A stretch of DNA of 64,000 nt from Actinomycetes bacterium. GTDB taxonomy: Bacteria; Actinomycetota; Actinomycetes; Mycobacteriales; Pseudonocardiaceae. The translations under genes and the position numbers were made by a program. The stretch lies in contig JAJYTH010000004.1 in NCBI GenBank assembly GCA_021793175.1, positions 1 through 64,000 on the forward strand, read 5' to 3'. Of the stretch, positions 18,914-30,266 are shown one piece after another; the first letter of the stretch is position 1; every line of letters begins with the position of its first letter. The notes below the pieces were generated by a model. That model was not told the origin of the DNA, did no database searches, and saw only the letters and a program-made list of their open reading frames with translations.

Positions 18914-20767
18914 ATGTCCGATGCCTGGGTATTGGGTCGCGCTCGCGAGTTGATCGCCACCGTGCAGCACACGGACCGCGCCGAACAGCTTCGCGTCATC
19001 AAGTCCCTCGACGAACTCCTCGAAGAGACCCGTCGTCGTGGCGAGCCGGTGCTCGTCGCCCAGTTGTTGCGTGCCTCCGGGCTCGCGCGCCTGGTCACGC
19101 GGGGCCTGTCCGACGAGGCCGAGACCCTGCTCGACGAGATGCTCACCCACACCAAACGCCACGGCCTCACGTTGTTGCGCGCCGACGCTCACGCACTGCG
19201 CGGCCGGTTCCTGGTGCTCAAACAGCAGGAGGACGCGGCCATCTCGGAGATCGCCAAAGCGCTCGCGCTGCTCGACGACCTCCCCGGCCCCGAGGTGCAC
19301 CTCGGCAGACGCGCCTGGGACCGTCTGCTGTCGTCCGCGCTGAACGACTGCTGGATCGTGCTGAACCAGCTCGGGGTCTACGAGGCCGCCGAGGAGGTCA
19401 TCGCGCGCGCCCACCAGGCGATCCGGGACAGTGCGGGCCCCCACGAGATCACGCTGCAACTGATGAACCGCGTGAAGATGCTGCTGGGATGGGGGCTGCG
19501 ACTGGAACGCGTCGGCCGGACGGAAGAGGCGGGAGAGAAGTTCCGTACCGCCGCTTCGATAGCGATCGCCGTCGAGGCCCCGTTCGCCGAGTCGTTGTTC
19601 CCCCGCAAACTCGGTGTGCCCGCCGTGGAGCAGGTGGGGGTCCTGGCCGCGTCGCTGGCGTTGGCCGCGCCCTCCCCCGCACACACCGACCGTCTGCGCC
19701 GGCTCACCGGCGAACAGGGTTACCCGCACGAGAAGATCCTCGTCGTCATCGCGCTGGCCCGCTGTCTCGTCACCGAAGGCCGCAAGGACGAGGCTCTGCG
19801 GATTCTATTGCAGGCACGCCACACCGAGGCCGAGGACACGTCGCAGCCGTCGATGCGCCTCACCCTCATCCGCGAACTCGCCGTCCTCAGCGGCGGCCAC
19901 CGAGCCGAGCACGGCAAGGAAACCCCGGAGACCGAGAAGTCGGAGCAGTCGGAGAAGTCCCCGAAAGCCGTGGAAGAGGGGGAGGCCGGCGAACCCGAGA
20001 AGAAGACCGCGGCCGATGGGGTCGACGCCCCGAGAGACGAATCGGGAAGCGTCGCCTCCCAGCACTCGCACACGGAGCTGCTCGCCCATTACGCCACCGC
20101 TTTGGAAGCGGAGCTGTGGTCGATGCGTGAGTCGCAGATCGCCACGCTCAACACCCGTCGGGAGCACGAGCGCCTGTCCGCCGAACACGGTGCCGTCACG
20201 CAGCAGGCCATGCAGGACCCGCTCACCGGGCTACCGAACCGGCGCGTGTTGGACGAGCGTCTGCGCACACTGGTGACCTCGGCGTCGTCCGAGCCGTTGT
20301 CGGTGGCGCTGGTGGACCTCGACGGATTCAAAGACGTCAACGACCAGCACTCGCATGCCGAGGGCGACGCGGTGCTGCGGGTGGTCGCCAGCACTCTGCG
20401 GGACGCGCTGCGAAGCGACGACATCGTAGCCCGCTACGGCGGTGACGAATTCGTCATCCTGCTCCCCGGCGCGCCGATGCGCGCCGCGACGCAAGCGCTG
20501 ACCAGAGCGGTGAACTCGGTCGCCTCACTGCCCCAACACCTGTCCCGCGGTGTCACCCTGTCGGTCGGGCTGGTGTGCCTGCGGACCCAGGAAAGCGCCG
20601 AGGAAGTGCTGTCGCGCGCCGACGCCGCCATGTACCAGGCCAAGCGCCGTGGCGGTAACCGGATCGCGTCGAGTCCGTCGAGCGACGACGGTTCTTGCGG
20701 CGGCGAACGTGGCGACACCCACTCCCGGGGGGACGACCCGACGGCGAACGCTGCCGACCACCCGTAG
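18914..20767 (+). CDS. Diguanylate cyclase (GGDEF) with helical repeat N-terminus
   Basis: 617-aa protein. The first roughly 330 residues are helical and TPR-like (paired helices such as [36 protein letters not shown]), followed by a charged Glu/Lys/Ser linker and a coiled coil ([22 protein letters not shown]). The C-terminal GGDEF domain begins [16 protein letters not shown] and has an intact active site [17 protein letters not shown] lies five residues before GGDEF, matching the RxxD inhibitory site, so feedback inhibition by c-di-GMP is likely. There is no membrane segment. The start ATG is chosen for the GGGGGA just upstream; an earlier in-frame start at 18821 is less likely. It follows tRNA-Gln and precedes glmU by 44 bp. 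Confidence 0.88.
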   Translation: MSDAWVLGRARELIATVQHTDRAEQLRVIKSLDELLEETRRRGEPVLVAQLLRASGLARLVTRGLSDEAETLLDEMLTHTKRHGLTLLRADAHALRGRFLVLKQQEDAAISEIAKALALLDDLPGPEVHLGRRAWDRLLSSALNDCWIVLNQLGVYEAAEEVIARAHQAIRDSAGPHEITLQLMNRVKMLLGWGLRLERVGRTEEAGEKFRTAASIAIAVEAPFAESLFPRKLGVPAVEQVGVLAASLALAAPSPAHTDRLRRLTGEQGYPHEKILVVIALARCLVTEGRKDEALRILLQARHTEAEDTSQPSMRLTLIRELAVLSGGHRAEHGKETPETEKSEQSEKSPKAVEEGEAGEPEKKTAADGVDAPRDESGSVASQHSHTELLAHYATALEAELWSMRESQIATLNTRREHERLSAEHGAVTQQAMQDPLTGLPNRRVLDERLRTLVTSASSEPLSVALVDLDGFKDVNDQHSHAEGDAVLRVVASTLRDALRSDDIVARYGGDEFVILLPGAPMRAATQALTRAVNSVASLPQHLSRGVTLSVGLVCLRTQESAEEVLSRADAAMYQAKRRGGNRIASSPSSDDGSCGGERGDTHSRGDDPTANAADHP

Positions 20768-20811
20768 GATCGTGGGCCGTCGGACAACCCCATCAATTTC
20801 CGAGGAGCGCC

Positions 20812-22293
20812 GTGACCGGCCCGCTCAGCACCGTCATTCTCGCTGCGGGTGAAGGCACCCGCATGAGGTCCAACCTCCCGAAAGTGTTGCATCCGATCGC
20901 GGGACGACCGCTCGTCGAGCACGCAGTGCGTGCGGCGGCGGGGCTCGATCCCGATCAGCTCGTCGTGGTCGTCGGACACGGCAGAGACGCGGTGACCGAC
21001 CACCTCACGCATCTGGAGAAGACGCTGGAGCGTCCGATCACCAGTGCCGTGCAGGAGAAGCAGGACGGCACCGGCCACGCCGTGTCGTGTGCCCTCGACG
21101 CACTGCCGTCCCCGGCGGCGGAGACGTCGGGCACCGTGCTCGTGACCTACGGCGACGTTCCACTGCTGGACACCGACACGTTGTCGGCCCTGTTGGCCGC
21201 GCACCACGAGCGGGGTAACGCGGTGACGGTGCTGACCGCCGTCGTGGACGATCCCACCGGGTACGGCCGGATCGTGCGTGACGACGCGGGCGACGTGGTC
21301 GGCATCGTGGAGCACAAGGACGCCGGGGACGAGCAGCGGAAGATCACCGAGATCAACTCGGGTGTGTACGCGTTCGCCACGGACGTGCTCGCCGACGCGT
21401 TGTCGCGCCTGTCGTCGGACAACGCCCAGGGCGAGCTGTATCTCACCGACGTGCTCGGCATCGCCCGCGGCGACGGCCGCAAGGTCGGCGCGCTCACGGT
21501 GGACGACCCGTGGCTGACCGAGGGCGTCAACGACCGCGTGCAGCTGTCCACGTTGAGTGCGGAGCTGAACCGACGCATCGTGCGCCGCTGGCAGCTCGCC
21601 GGGGCCACGGTGGTGGACCCCGCGACCACCTGGCTCGACGCCGACGTCGAACTCGCCCGGGACGTGGTCATCGCCCCGAACGTGCAGCTGCACGGAAACA
21701 CGGTCGTCGGCGAGGGCGCGTACGTCGGTCCCGACACCACGCTCACGGACGTCACCGTGGGCCCGCGCGCGACCGTGGTCCGCACCCACGGCGAGGGAGC
21801 CGTCATCGGGGAGGGCGCCGAGGTCGGCCCCTTCGCGTACCTGCGGCCGGGCACGAAGCTCGGCGAGGACGGCAAGATCGGCACGTTCGTGGAGACGAAG
21901 CAGGCCGACATCGGCCGGGGCACCAAGGTGCCGCACCTGTCCTACGTCGGGGATGCGACCATCGGGGAGCACAGCAACATCGGTGCTTCCAGTGTTTTCG
22001 TCAATTACGACGGTGTGACCAAGCACCACACCGTGGTGGGTTCACATGTGCGCACCGGCTCGGACACCATGTTCATCGCGCCCGTCACCGTGGGTGACGG
22101 CGCTTACAGTGGTGCCGGGACGGTCATTCGCCGCGACGTTCCCCCGGGTGCGCTCGCGGTCTCTGGGACGCCACAACGCAACATCGAAGGCTGGGTGGTC
22201 AGGCGCAGGCCAGGCACACCCGCGGCGGAGGCAGCGGAGAAGGCACTCGCCGCACAGCAGGAAACCGATATCGACGGAGAGTCGCCAGAATGA
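20812..22293 (+). CDS. glmU: Bifunctional GlmU (GlcN-1-P acetyltransferase / GlcNAc-1-P uridyltransferase)
   Basis: 493-aa enzyme making UDP-GlcNAc for peptidoglycan. The N-terminal pyrophosphorylase domain starts [26 protein letters not shown] and contains [20 protein letters not shown] and the Asn/Gly sugar-binding region EINSGVYAF. From about residue 260 a left-handed beta-helix of hexapeptide repeats forms the acetyltransferase domain, with [46 protein letters not shown] and [22 protein letters not shown]. The GTG start has GAGGAG 5 nt upstream. The stop overlaps prs as ATGA, so UDP-GlcNAc and PRPP enzymes are translationally coupled, as in mycobacteria. Confidence 0.97.
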   Translation: MTGPLSTVILAAGEGTRMRSNLPKVLHPIAGRPLVEHAVRAAAGLDPDQLVVVVGHGRDAVTDHLTHLEKTLERPITSAVQEKQDGTGHAVSCALDALPSPAAETSGTVLVTYGDVPLLDTDTLSALLAAHHERGNAVTVLTAVVDDPTGYGRIVRDDAGDVVGIVEHKDAGDEQRKITEINSGVYAFATDVLADALSRLSSDNAQGELYLTDVLGIARGDGRKVGALTVDDPWLTEGVNDRVQLSTLSAELNRRIVRRWQLAGATVVDPATTWLDADVELARDVVIAPNVQLHGNTVVGEGAYVGPDTTLTDVTVGPRATVVRTHGEGAVIGEGAEVGPFAYLRPGTKLGEDGKIGTFVETKQADIGRGTKVPHLSYVGDATIGEHSNIGASSVFVNYDGVTKHHTVVGSHVRTGSDTMFIAPVTVGDGAYSGAGTVIRRDVPPGALAVSGTPQRNIEGWVVRRRPGTPAAEAAEKALAAQQETDIDGESPE

Positions 22294-23270
22294 GCCCGAA
22301 ATCCGGCACGCCGAAGAAGAACCTGATGCTCTTCTCCGGCCGTTCGCATGTCGAACTCGCCGAGGAGGTCGCCAAGCACCTCAATGTGACGATCACCCCG
22401 CAGACGCTGCACAGTTTCGCCAACGGCGAGATCTACGTCCGTTACCAGGAGTCGGTGCGTGGCACGGACGCGTTCGTTCTGCAGAGCTTCTCCCCGCCGA
22501 TCAACGAGTGGATCATGGAACAGTTGATCATGGTGGATGCTCTGAAGCGCGCCAGCGCGAAGCGCATCACCGTGATCATGCCGTTCTACCCGTACTCGCG
22601 GCAGGACAAGAAACACAAGGGTCGGGAGCCCGTCTCGGCAAGGCTCGTCGCCGACCTGTTCAAGACCGCGGGCGCCGATCGCATCATGACCGTGGACCTG
22701 CACACCGCGCAGATCCAGGGTTTCTTCGACGGCCCGGTCGACCACCTGTTGGCGCAGGCGGTGCTCGCCAATTACATCAGCGACACCTACGGCAACAACG
22801 ACATCACCGTCGTGTCCCCGGATTCGGGCCGTGTCCGGCTCGCCGAGAAGTGGGCCGAACAGCTCGGTAGCCGGCCGATCGCGTTCATCCACAAGACTCG
22901 CGACCCCGACACGCCGAACCAGGCCGTGGCCAACCGCGTCGTCGGCAACGTCAAGGGCAGGCTGTGCGTCCTGATCGACGACATGATCGACACCGGGGGC
23001 ACGATCACCCAGGCCGCCGACGCGTTGATGGAAGAGGGCGCCTCGGACGTGGTGATCGCCTCGACACACGGAATCCTGTCGGACCCGGCCACGGAGCGAC
23101 TGGCGAAGTCTCCCGTCCGCGAGGTAGTCGTGACCAACACGCTGCCGATCCCGGAGGAGAAGCGCATCCCGAAGCTGACCGTGCTGTCGATCGCACCGCT
23201 GCTGGCGCGCGCCATCCAGGAGGTCTTCGAGGACGGCTCCGTGACGAGCCTCTTCGACGGCAGTGCCTAA
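22290..23270 (+). CDS. prs: Ribose-phosphate pyrophosphokinase (PRPP synthetase)
   Basis: 326-aa enzyme transferring pyrophosphate from ATP to ribose 5-phosphate. It supplies PRPP for nucleotides, His, Trp and, in actinobacteria, decaprenyl-phospho-arabinose. Motifs: [17 protein letters not shown], the flexible ATP loop segment [22 protein letters not shown], the metal site [13 protein letters not shown], and the PRPP loop [13 protein letters not shown]. Start ATG overlaps the glmU stop. A strong hairpin follows at 23327-23368. Confidence 0.97.
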   Translation: MSPKSGTPKKNLMLFSGRSHVELAEEVAKHLNVTITPQTLHSFANGEIYVRYQESVRGTDAFVLQSFSPPINEWIMEQLIMVDALKRASAKRITVIMPFYPYSRQDKKHKGREPVSARLVADLFKTAGADRIMTVDLHTAQIQGFFDGPVDHLLAQAVLANYISDTYGNNDITVVSPDSGRVRLAEKWAEQLGSRPIAFIHKTRDPDTPNQAVANRVVGNVKGRLCVLIDDMIDTGGTITQAADALMEEGASDVVIASTHGILSDPATERLAKSPVREVVVTNTLPIPEEKRIPKLTVLSIAPLLARAIQEVFEDGSVTSLFDGSA

Positions 23271-23326
23271 TGCCAGCCTGATACCAGTCTGACGCCAGGC
23301 TGATGAGGGCCTGCTGAGGTAAACAA

Positions 23327-23368
23327 CTCGGGCCGACCGCGCGACACCGACCGCATGGTCGGCCCGAG
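23327..23368 (+). terminator. Strong hairpin downstream of prs
   Basis: Arms CTCGGGCCGACC (23327-23338) and GGTCGGCCCGAG (23357-23368) form a perfect 12-bp stem with an 18-nt loop. It lies 57 nt after the prs stop and upstream of rplY, without a U-tract. A weaker hairpin (CAGCCTG/CAGGCTG at 23274-23302) lies just before it. Confidence 0.65.
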
Positions 23369-23624
23369 GTCTGAGCGCACAGAGTTCGTCACGCGGGAAA
23401 TCCCCGTCTCACTCGCGGTAACCAGCGGGGGCTGCGAGTGCGAGAAAGCGGTTGGCCTAAACTGTAGCGGTTGTCTCGGCGAGGTGGGTGCCGCGAGTGT
23501 CGCCGGCGCCCGACGTGATCGACGCGGCGGCTTCGAGGGCCATCTCGTGCGCACACGTCGTGGGCTCGCCGCCGGACAGCCGAAAAGCAACGATCTCGAT
23601 TTCCACCGCAAGGAGTGCATCCCC

Positions 23625-24257
23625 GTGTCCGAGGTACGTCTGACGGTCGAACCACGCACCGAGTTCGGCAAGGGCGCCGCGCGCCGCACGCGTCGCGCCG
23701 GCAAGATTCCCGCGGTGCTCTACGGCTACGGCTCAGACCCGCGGCACCTGGCACTGCCTGCCATCGAGTTCGCCCGTGTGATCCGCGAGCACGGCCAGAA
23801 CACCGTCATCACCCTCGACATCAACGGCAACGGTGAGAGCGCCTCGCAGATGGCCCTCCCCAGGGCTGTGGCGGTCCACCCGCTGAAGAACTACATCGAG
23901 CACGTCGACCTGCTGGTCGTGAAGCGCGGCGAGAAGGTGGTCGTCGACGTGCCGGTGACCATCACCGGCCAGCCCGGACCGGGAACCCTGGTCACGCAGG
24001 AAGTGGACACCGTCCAGGTCCAGGCCGAGGCGACGAAGCTGCCCGACGAGCTGGAGGTGTCGGTCGAGGGCGCCGCTGCTGGCACTCAGATCCTCGCGTC
24101 GCAGCTCCCACTTCCCGCGGAGGTGGAGCTCGTGACCGATCCGGAGATGCTGATCGCCGCGGTGTCCGAGGCTCCGAGCGAGGCGACCATGGAAGCCACG
24201 GTGGACACCGAGGGCGCCGGCGTGGTCGAGGAGAAGTCGGAGTCCGAGGAGCAGTGA
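23625..24257 (+). CDS. rplY: 50S ribosomal protein L25/general stress protein Ctc
   Basis: 210-aa L25 of the long CTC type, which binds 5S rRNA. The N-terminal L25 fold starts SEVRLTVEPRTEFGKGAARRTRRAGKIPAVLYGYG. The C-terminal TL5-like domain (VDVPVTITGQPGPG... LPDELEVSVEGAAAGTQI) follows, then an acidic tail rich in Glu and Ser. The GTG at 23625 is preceded by AAGGAG with 9-10 nt spacing, which overrides a much longer upstream frame. A leader of up to 350 nt separates it from prs and contains the terminator-like hairpins, so it probably has its own promoter. pth follows 19 bp later. Confidence 0.95.
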   Translation: MSEVRLTVEPRTEFGKGAARRTRRAGKIPAVLYGYGSDPRHLALPAIEFARVIREHGQNTVITLDINGNGESASQMALPRAVAVHPLKNYIEHVDLLVVKRGEKVVVDVPVTITGQPGPGTLVTQEVDTVQVQAEATKLPDELEVSVEGAAAGTQILASQLPLPAEVELVTDPEMLIAAVSEAPSEATMEATVDTEGAGVVEEKSESEEQ

Positions 24258-24276
24258 TCCTCGACCGTCCGGACGC

Positions 24277-24876
24277 ATGACCGTGGGACACGAATTGCCA
24301 GGAGCCGGCGAGCAGGTTCTGCTCGCCGGCCTCGGCAACCCTGGACCTCAATACGCGGGGAACCGACACAACATCGGCTTCCTCGTTCTCGACGAACTGG
24401 CCGACCGTGTCGGTGGACGGTTCAAGGCTCACAAGAGCGGTGCGGAAATCTGCGAAGGCCGCCTGGCGGGCCGCAGAGTTGTCCTCGTCAAGCCTCGGTC
24501 GTTCATGAACCTCTCCGGTGGGCCCGTGGCGAACGCTGCGCGCTTTTTCAAGATCGCCCCCGACGGGATCGTGGTGATCCACGACGAGTTGGATCTGCCG
24601 TACGGGTCGGTGCGGTTGAAGTTCGGTGGTGGAGCCGGCGGCCACAACGGGCTTCGTTCCATCACCAAGTCGCTGGGCACTCAGGACTACTACCGTGTGC
24701 GGTTCGGCATCGACCGTCCTCCGGGCCGCATGAACCCCGCCGACTACGTGCTGAGGGACTTCTCCACCACTGAACGGCGCGAGCTGGCGCTCAACATCGA
24801 TCTCTGTGCGGACGCGACGGAAACCTTGATCGGCAAAGGTTTGGCCGCAGCGCAGAACGAGTTCCACAGCCGCTGA
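24277..24876 (+). CDS. pth: Peptidyl-tRNA hydrolase
   Basis: 199-aa Pth, which rescues stalled peptidyl-tRNAs by cleaving the ester bond. Signatures present: LAGLGNPGPQYAGNRHNIGF with the catalytic His, KPRSFMNLSGGPV, IHDELDLPYGSVRLKFGGGAGGHNGLRSI, and YRVRFGIDRPPGR. It lies directly after rplY, the usual pairing of a 5S-binding protein and Pth in bacteria. Confidence 0.97.
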   Translation: MTVGHELPGAGEQVLLAGLGNPGPQYAGNRHNIGFLVLDELADRVGGRFKAHKSGAEICEGRLAGRRVVLVKPRSFMNLSGGPVANAARFFKIAPDGIVVIHDELDLPYGSVRLKFGGGAGGHNGLRSITKSLGTQDYYRVRFGIDRPPGRMNPADYVLRDFSTTERRELALNIDLCADATETLIGKGLAAAQNEFHSR

Positions 24877-24914
24877 CCGGCTCGTCGCCCTTTGGTCCAC
24901 AGCGGACTTTTCTT

Positions 24915-24928
24915 CACCCTGCAGGGTG
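24915..24928. promoter_or_regulatory. 14-bp palindrome upstream of the DivIVA-module genes
   Basis: CACCCTGCAGGGTG is a perfect even palindrome about 110 bp before the first DivIVA-module gene and 39 bp after the pth stop. It could be an operator or the stem of a terminator; no loop remains if all bases pair, so an operator is more likely. Confidence 0.35.
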
Positions 24929-25039
24929 TTCATGGCCACTCGGCAGTGTCACGACATACGATTTCAGGTTTCCGGACCTACTCCCCGTGGCTAGCTCGTT
25001 GCGCGTAGCAACGACAGCTCAAGCCCCGAGAGAGGTCCC

Positions 25040-25339
25040 ATGTCGTTCACCGCAGAAGACATTCGTGACATCCACTTCGACAACGCGCCGATCGGCCGCC
25101 GCGGCTACGCCAAGGCCGAGGTCGACGCCTTCGTCGCCCGTATCGCCGAGACACTGGAAGGCGAGGACGACCTGACCGCCGCCGAGGTACACCACGTCCA
25201 GTTCGGACGCCCGCTGCTGGGTCGGCGTGGCTACGACGAACAGCAGGTAGACGAGTTCCTCGACCTTGTGGAGGAGCAGCTCGCGAACTCGGCTACGTTG
25301 CGCCGCGCGCCGGCGTGGGCGGAGGCACACGAGTCCTGA
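25040..25339 (+). CDS. Small protein with two DivIVA-type modules
   Basis: 99-aa protein made of two copies of a module of about 45 residues. Copy 1 has FTAEDIRDIHFDNAPIGRRGY and EVDAFVARIAETLEG. Copy 2 has LTAAEVHHVQFGRPLLGRRGY and QVDEFLDLVEEQL. This F-x(5-6)-GRRGY-x(4)-VDxFL pattern is the N-terminal membrane-curvature-binding module of DivIVA/Wag31. The long coiled coil of true DivIVA is absent. A polar or septal location is inferred only from the module. The ATG has GAGAGG upstream. The stop shares a base with the ATG of the next gene (TGATG). Confidence 0.8.
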   Translation: MSFTAEDIRDIHFDNAPIGRRGYAKAEVDAFVARIAETLEGEDDLTAAEVHHVQFGRPLLGRRGYDEQQVDEFLDLVEEQLANSATLRRAPAWAEAHES

Positions 25340-25680
25340 TGGACATCACAGCCGAGGACGTCGACAAGGCCTGGTTTCCGCCCGCACCGTTCGGCACGCG
25401 CGGCTACAACCAGCTACAGGTGGATCTCTTTCTCAACCGTGTCGCGGCCACACTGGAGGGACGCGACACCGTCACGGCGGCCGATGTGCGCAAAGTGGCG
25501 TTCACGCTCTGCCCACTGGGCCGCCGCAACGGTTACGACCCCGCTGCCGTGGACTCGTTCCTCCGCCTGGTGGAAAGGGCACTCGTGTCCCGCGAGTCCG
25601 CGGTGATGTCCACGCCGTACGTCGCGACGGCCTTCGACCACAGTCACGCGCGCACGCCGTTGTGGCGCAAGCTGGTGTGA
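25339..25680 (+). CDS. Second small protein with two DivIVA-type modules
   Basis: 113-aa paralogue of the preceding protein. It again has two modules: ITAEDVDKAWFPPAPFGTRGY with QVDLFLNRVAATLEG, and VTAADVRKVAFTLCPLGRRNGY with AVDSFLRLVERAL. A short tail follows (STPYVATAFDHSHARTPLW), with no coiled coil. The second module has a one-residue insertion in the GRRGY turn (GRRNGY). The TGATG junction with the upstream gene implies coupled translation, so the two products are probably made in similar amounts and may form a heteromer. It converges with the acyl-AMP ligase gene only 4 bp away. Confidence 0.78.
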   Translation: MDITAEDVDKAWFPPAPFGTRGYNQLQVDLFLNRVAATLEGRDTVTAADVRKVAFTLCPLGRRNGYDPAAVDSFLRLVERALVSRESAVMSTPYVATAFDHSHARTPLWRKLV

Positions 25681-25684
25681 GCTC

Positions 25685-27367
25685 TCACGCGCGCGAGTCG
25701 ATCAGGTCACGGTATTGCGTGGCGGTCGCCGCGCGCTTGACCTTGCCGGACGGCGTCTTCGGCAGGCTTCCCTTGGGCAGCACCACAACCGAGTACGGGC
25801 GGGCGTCCACGGCGGAACGCACCCGAGCGGCGACTTCGTTCGCCAGCGCGTGTTCCGCGTCGGCATCACCGGACACAGTGGATTCCAGTACCACGGCGAA
25901 CCGTTCCCGGCGTGTACCGGCGTCGATACGCACCGCCACGGCGTTGCCCGCCCGGACACCCGGGACGGAGGATGCGGCACGTTCGATGTCGGTCGGGTAC
26001 ACGTTGCGGCCACCGAGGATGATGACGTCCTTCTTCCGCCCACAGATGACGATCTGGCCGTCCACGAGGTAGCCGATGTCGCCCGTGGCGAACCAGCCGT
26101 CGGCGTCCTGCGTGTCGACGGGGCCGTCCACCGTCAGGTATCCGGGCGACACCGCGTCGCCGCGCAGGTGGATCTCGCCCACCTCGCGCTCACCGCGCAC
26201 GGTGCCGTCCTCGCCGACGATCCGAGCTTCCAGGCCGGCCAGTGGGCGGCCGAGCACGGCGAACTGCCGTACCTGGTCGGTTCCGCGGCGTGGGTCGTCC
26301 TCGGGTACGGCAACGGCGCGGTCGTCGGCCTCCAACGCTTCGGCCTCCACGACGTCCACGGTCAAACCCGTGAACAGGGGCGCGAAGGACACGGCGAGGG
26401 TGGCTTCGGCCAGGCCGTACGCGGGGAACACGCATTCGGCGGGCATCCCGAAGCGCGCGCCCGCGTCGGTGAAGGTACGCACAGCCGTCGGGTCGATGGG
26501 CTCGGCGCCGTTGAGCGCGATCCGCAACGTGGACAGGTCGTAGGCGTCGCCGTCCTCGACCCTGGCCAGCCTGCGACCGACGATGGCGTAGGCGAAGTTC
26601 GGGGCGGCCGTGGTGGTGCCGCGGTACTTGCTGATGAGTCCCGGCCACACCAGCGGGCCGCTGAGGAATTCGACGGGCGTGATCTTGATGAGTTCCACGC
26701 CGAACGTCATGGGCACGGTGAGGAATCCGACCATGCCCATGTCGTGGAACAGGGGCAGCCACGACACCATGACGTCGGACTCGACGTCGAACTCGGCCCG
26801 CTCGATCATCGCGCTGATGTTCGAGTACAGGTTCGCATGGGTGATCTTCACGGCCTTGGGGTCGGCCGTGGACCCACTGGTGAGCTGCAGCAGCGCGAGC
26901 GCGTCCTCCTCGGTGGGGACGGGTTCGGCCAGCGGCTCCGCGGCGAGCAGGTCGTTGATGGATCGGTAGGCGATCTTGTGCTCGTCGAGGACGGGGGCGA
27001 GACCGTCGAACGGTTCACCGAGCACCACGAGTGACGAGCCGATCATGCGGAGAACGCGCAGCGTGTCCTCGGCCCACTTCGCGAGGTCGGTGCGGGCCGT
27101 GGGTTGGTGCAACATCGTGACGCTGCCACCCGCGAGCCACACGCCCTGCACGGTGGGGGCGATCAGTTCGGGAGCGCCCGCCAGTACCGCGACGGCCCCA
27201 CCGGGTTCGAGTCCCGCTCCGACGAACCCACCGGCGATGTGGCGGGCACGTTGGTGCACCTCGGACCATGTCCTTCGCACGGGTTCCCGGGGTTCCCCGG
27301 TGACCATTCCACGTTGCCGTCCACCCGCATTCGCGGTGGCGACCATCGTCTCCACGAACCGACTCAT
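25685..27367 (-). CDS. Fatty-acyl-AMP ligase (FAAL/FadD-like)
   Basis: 560-aa adenylate-forming enzyme. The ATP loop is LTSGSTADPKAVKI. WLPLFHDMGMVGFLTVPM and PAYGLAEATLAVSF are typical of FAALs, which make acyl-adenylates for loading on acyl carrier proteins rather than CoA. The adenylate motif GWFATGDIGYLVDGQIVICGRKKDVII and the C-terminal catalytic Lys in LPKTPSGKVKR are intact. Its position next to ispE and the DivIVA-module genes matches Rv1013 (annotated pks16). There is no polyketide synthase or acyl carrier protein nearby, so the acceptor is unknown. Last gene of the minus-strand series coming from rpfB. Confidence 0.87.
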   Translation of the reverse strand: MSRFVETMVATANAGGRQRGMVTGEPREPVRRTWSEVHQRARHIAGGFVGAGLEPGGAVAVLAGAPELIAPTVQGVWLAGGSVTMLHQPTARTDLAKWAEDTLRVLRMIGSSLVVLGEPFDGLAPVLDEHKIAYRSINDLLAAEPLAEPVPTEEDALALLQLTSGSTADPKAVKITHANLYSNISAMIERAEFDVESDVMVSWLPLFHDMGMVGFLTVPMTFGVELIKITPVEFLSGPLVWPGLISKYRGTTTAAPNFAYAIVGRRLARVEDGDAYDLSTLRIALNGAEPIDPTAVRTFTDAGARFGMPAECVFPAYGLAEATLAVSFAPLFTGLTVDVVEAEALEADDRAVAVPEDDPRRGTDQVRQFAVLGRPLAGLEARIVGEDGTVRGEREVGEIHLRGDAVSPGYLTVDGPVDTQDADGWFATGDIGYLVDGQIVICGRKKDVIILGGRNVYPTDIERAASSVPGVRAGNAVAVRIDAGTRRERFAVVLESTVSGDADAEHALANEVAARVRSAVDARPYSVVVLPKGSLPKTPSGKVKRAATATQYRDLIDSRA

Positions 27368-27392
27368 GAGTAAACTTTAACCTCGCCCGGTT

Positions 27393-29222
<1,830 letters not shown>

Positions 29223-29255
29223 CCGCTCGTTTCGTCCCTTCCCCGTGTCACTCCG

Positions 29256-30182
29256 TCACTCGTCGCGCACACGTGCGCCTGGCACCGGGCCGTGTGCGAC
29301 CCGAACCGTGCGGCACACACCCGCGCCCGCCAGCTCGGCGGCCACTTTCAACGCCGAGTCGCCATCGGAGCACAGGAACGCACACGTCGGGCCGGAACCC
29401 GACACCACGCCCGCGAGCGCACCCGCCGTGACCCCGGCGCGCAGTGTGCGGCGCAGACCCGGCCGCAACGACACCGCCGCCGCCTGAAGGTCGTTGCCGA
29501 GCAGCGGCGCGAGTCGATGCGGGTCCCCGGACGCGAGTGCCTCCAACAACGCTTCGGGCGGGCCGACCCTGGGCGGATCACCCGCCTCGCGCAGCCGGTC
29601 GAGTTCGCCGTACACCTTCGGCGTGGACAGGCCACGCTGGTCGAACGCCAACACCCAGTGGAAGGTGTGTCGCGACAGCACGGGTACGAGCTGTTCCCCT
29701 CGTCCGGTGCCCAACGCCGTGCCGCCGTAGAGGGCGAACGGCACGTCACTACCGAGCGTGGCGGCCACTTCGGCGAGTTCGTCCCGGTGCAGTTCCAGCC
29801 CCCACAGAGTCGAACACGCCAGGAGCGCGGCGGCGGCGTCGGCGCTGCCTCCCGCCATGCCTCCGGCCACGGGAATGCCTTTGCGGATCACCAAGCGCAC
29901 CCGGTCGGCCTCCTCGGGCCGACCGGCGTACTCGGCCAGCGCGCGCACGGCCCGCACGGCGAGGTTGTCCTCGTTCGTCGGCACCAGTCGGGCGCCCTCA
30001 CCGGACACCTCGACGCCGGCTGCCTCGCTCACCAGCGCGGTCACCTCGTCGGTTAGTGACAGCGCCTGGAACACCGTCGTCAACTCGTGGTAGCCGTCAT
30101 CCCGCACGTCACCGACGGACAAATGCAAGTTGATCTTCGACGGCGCCCGCACGGTCACGGGCGGCGGTACGGCGGCAAGCAC
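29256..30182 (-). CDS. ispE: 4-diphosphocytidyl-2-C-methyl-D-erythritol kinase
   Basis: 308-aa GHMP kinase that phosphorylates CDP-methylerythritol in the non-mevalonate isoprenoid pathway. Motifs: [22 protein letters not shown], the ATP loop [19 protein letters not shown], the DVPFAL substrate segment, and the C-terminal [13 protein letters not shown]. It lies between the ABC-F gene and the MetN-like gene on the same strand. In mycobacteria ispE follows rsmA directly; here the ABC gene is interposed. Confidence 0.96.
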   Translation of the reverse strand: MLAAVPPPVTVRAPSKINLHLSVGDVRDDGYHELTTVFQALSLTDEVTALVSEAAGVEVSGEGARLVPTNEDNLAVRAVRALAEYAGRPEEADRVRLVIRKGIPVAGGMAGGSADAAAALLACSTLWGLELHRDELAEVAATLGSDVPFALYGGTALGTGRGEQLVPVLSRHTFHWVLAFDQRGLSTPKVYGELDRLREAGDPPRVGPPEALLEALASGDPHRLAPLLGNDLQAAAVSLRPGLRRTLRAGVTAGALAGVVSGSGPTCAFLCSDGDSALKVAAELAGAGVCRTVRVAHGPVPGARVRDE

Positions 30183-30266
30183 GGGTTCCAGCCTACTTGG
30201 CCGCCCGGACGTACCCAGCCGAGGCGGCGACTTAAGCCGCGCTCAGGCCGTGGCTCGGACCGTGAC

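Noticed and set aside
23355-23624. 90-residue N-terminal extension of L25
   Set aside because: AAGGAG before the GTG at 23625 and the family start show that the extension is leader sequence.
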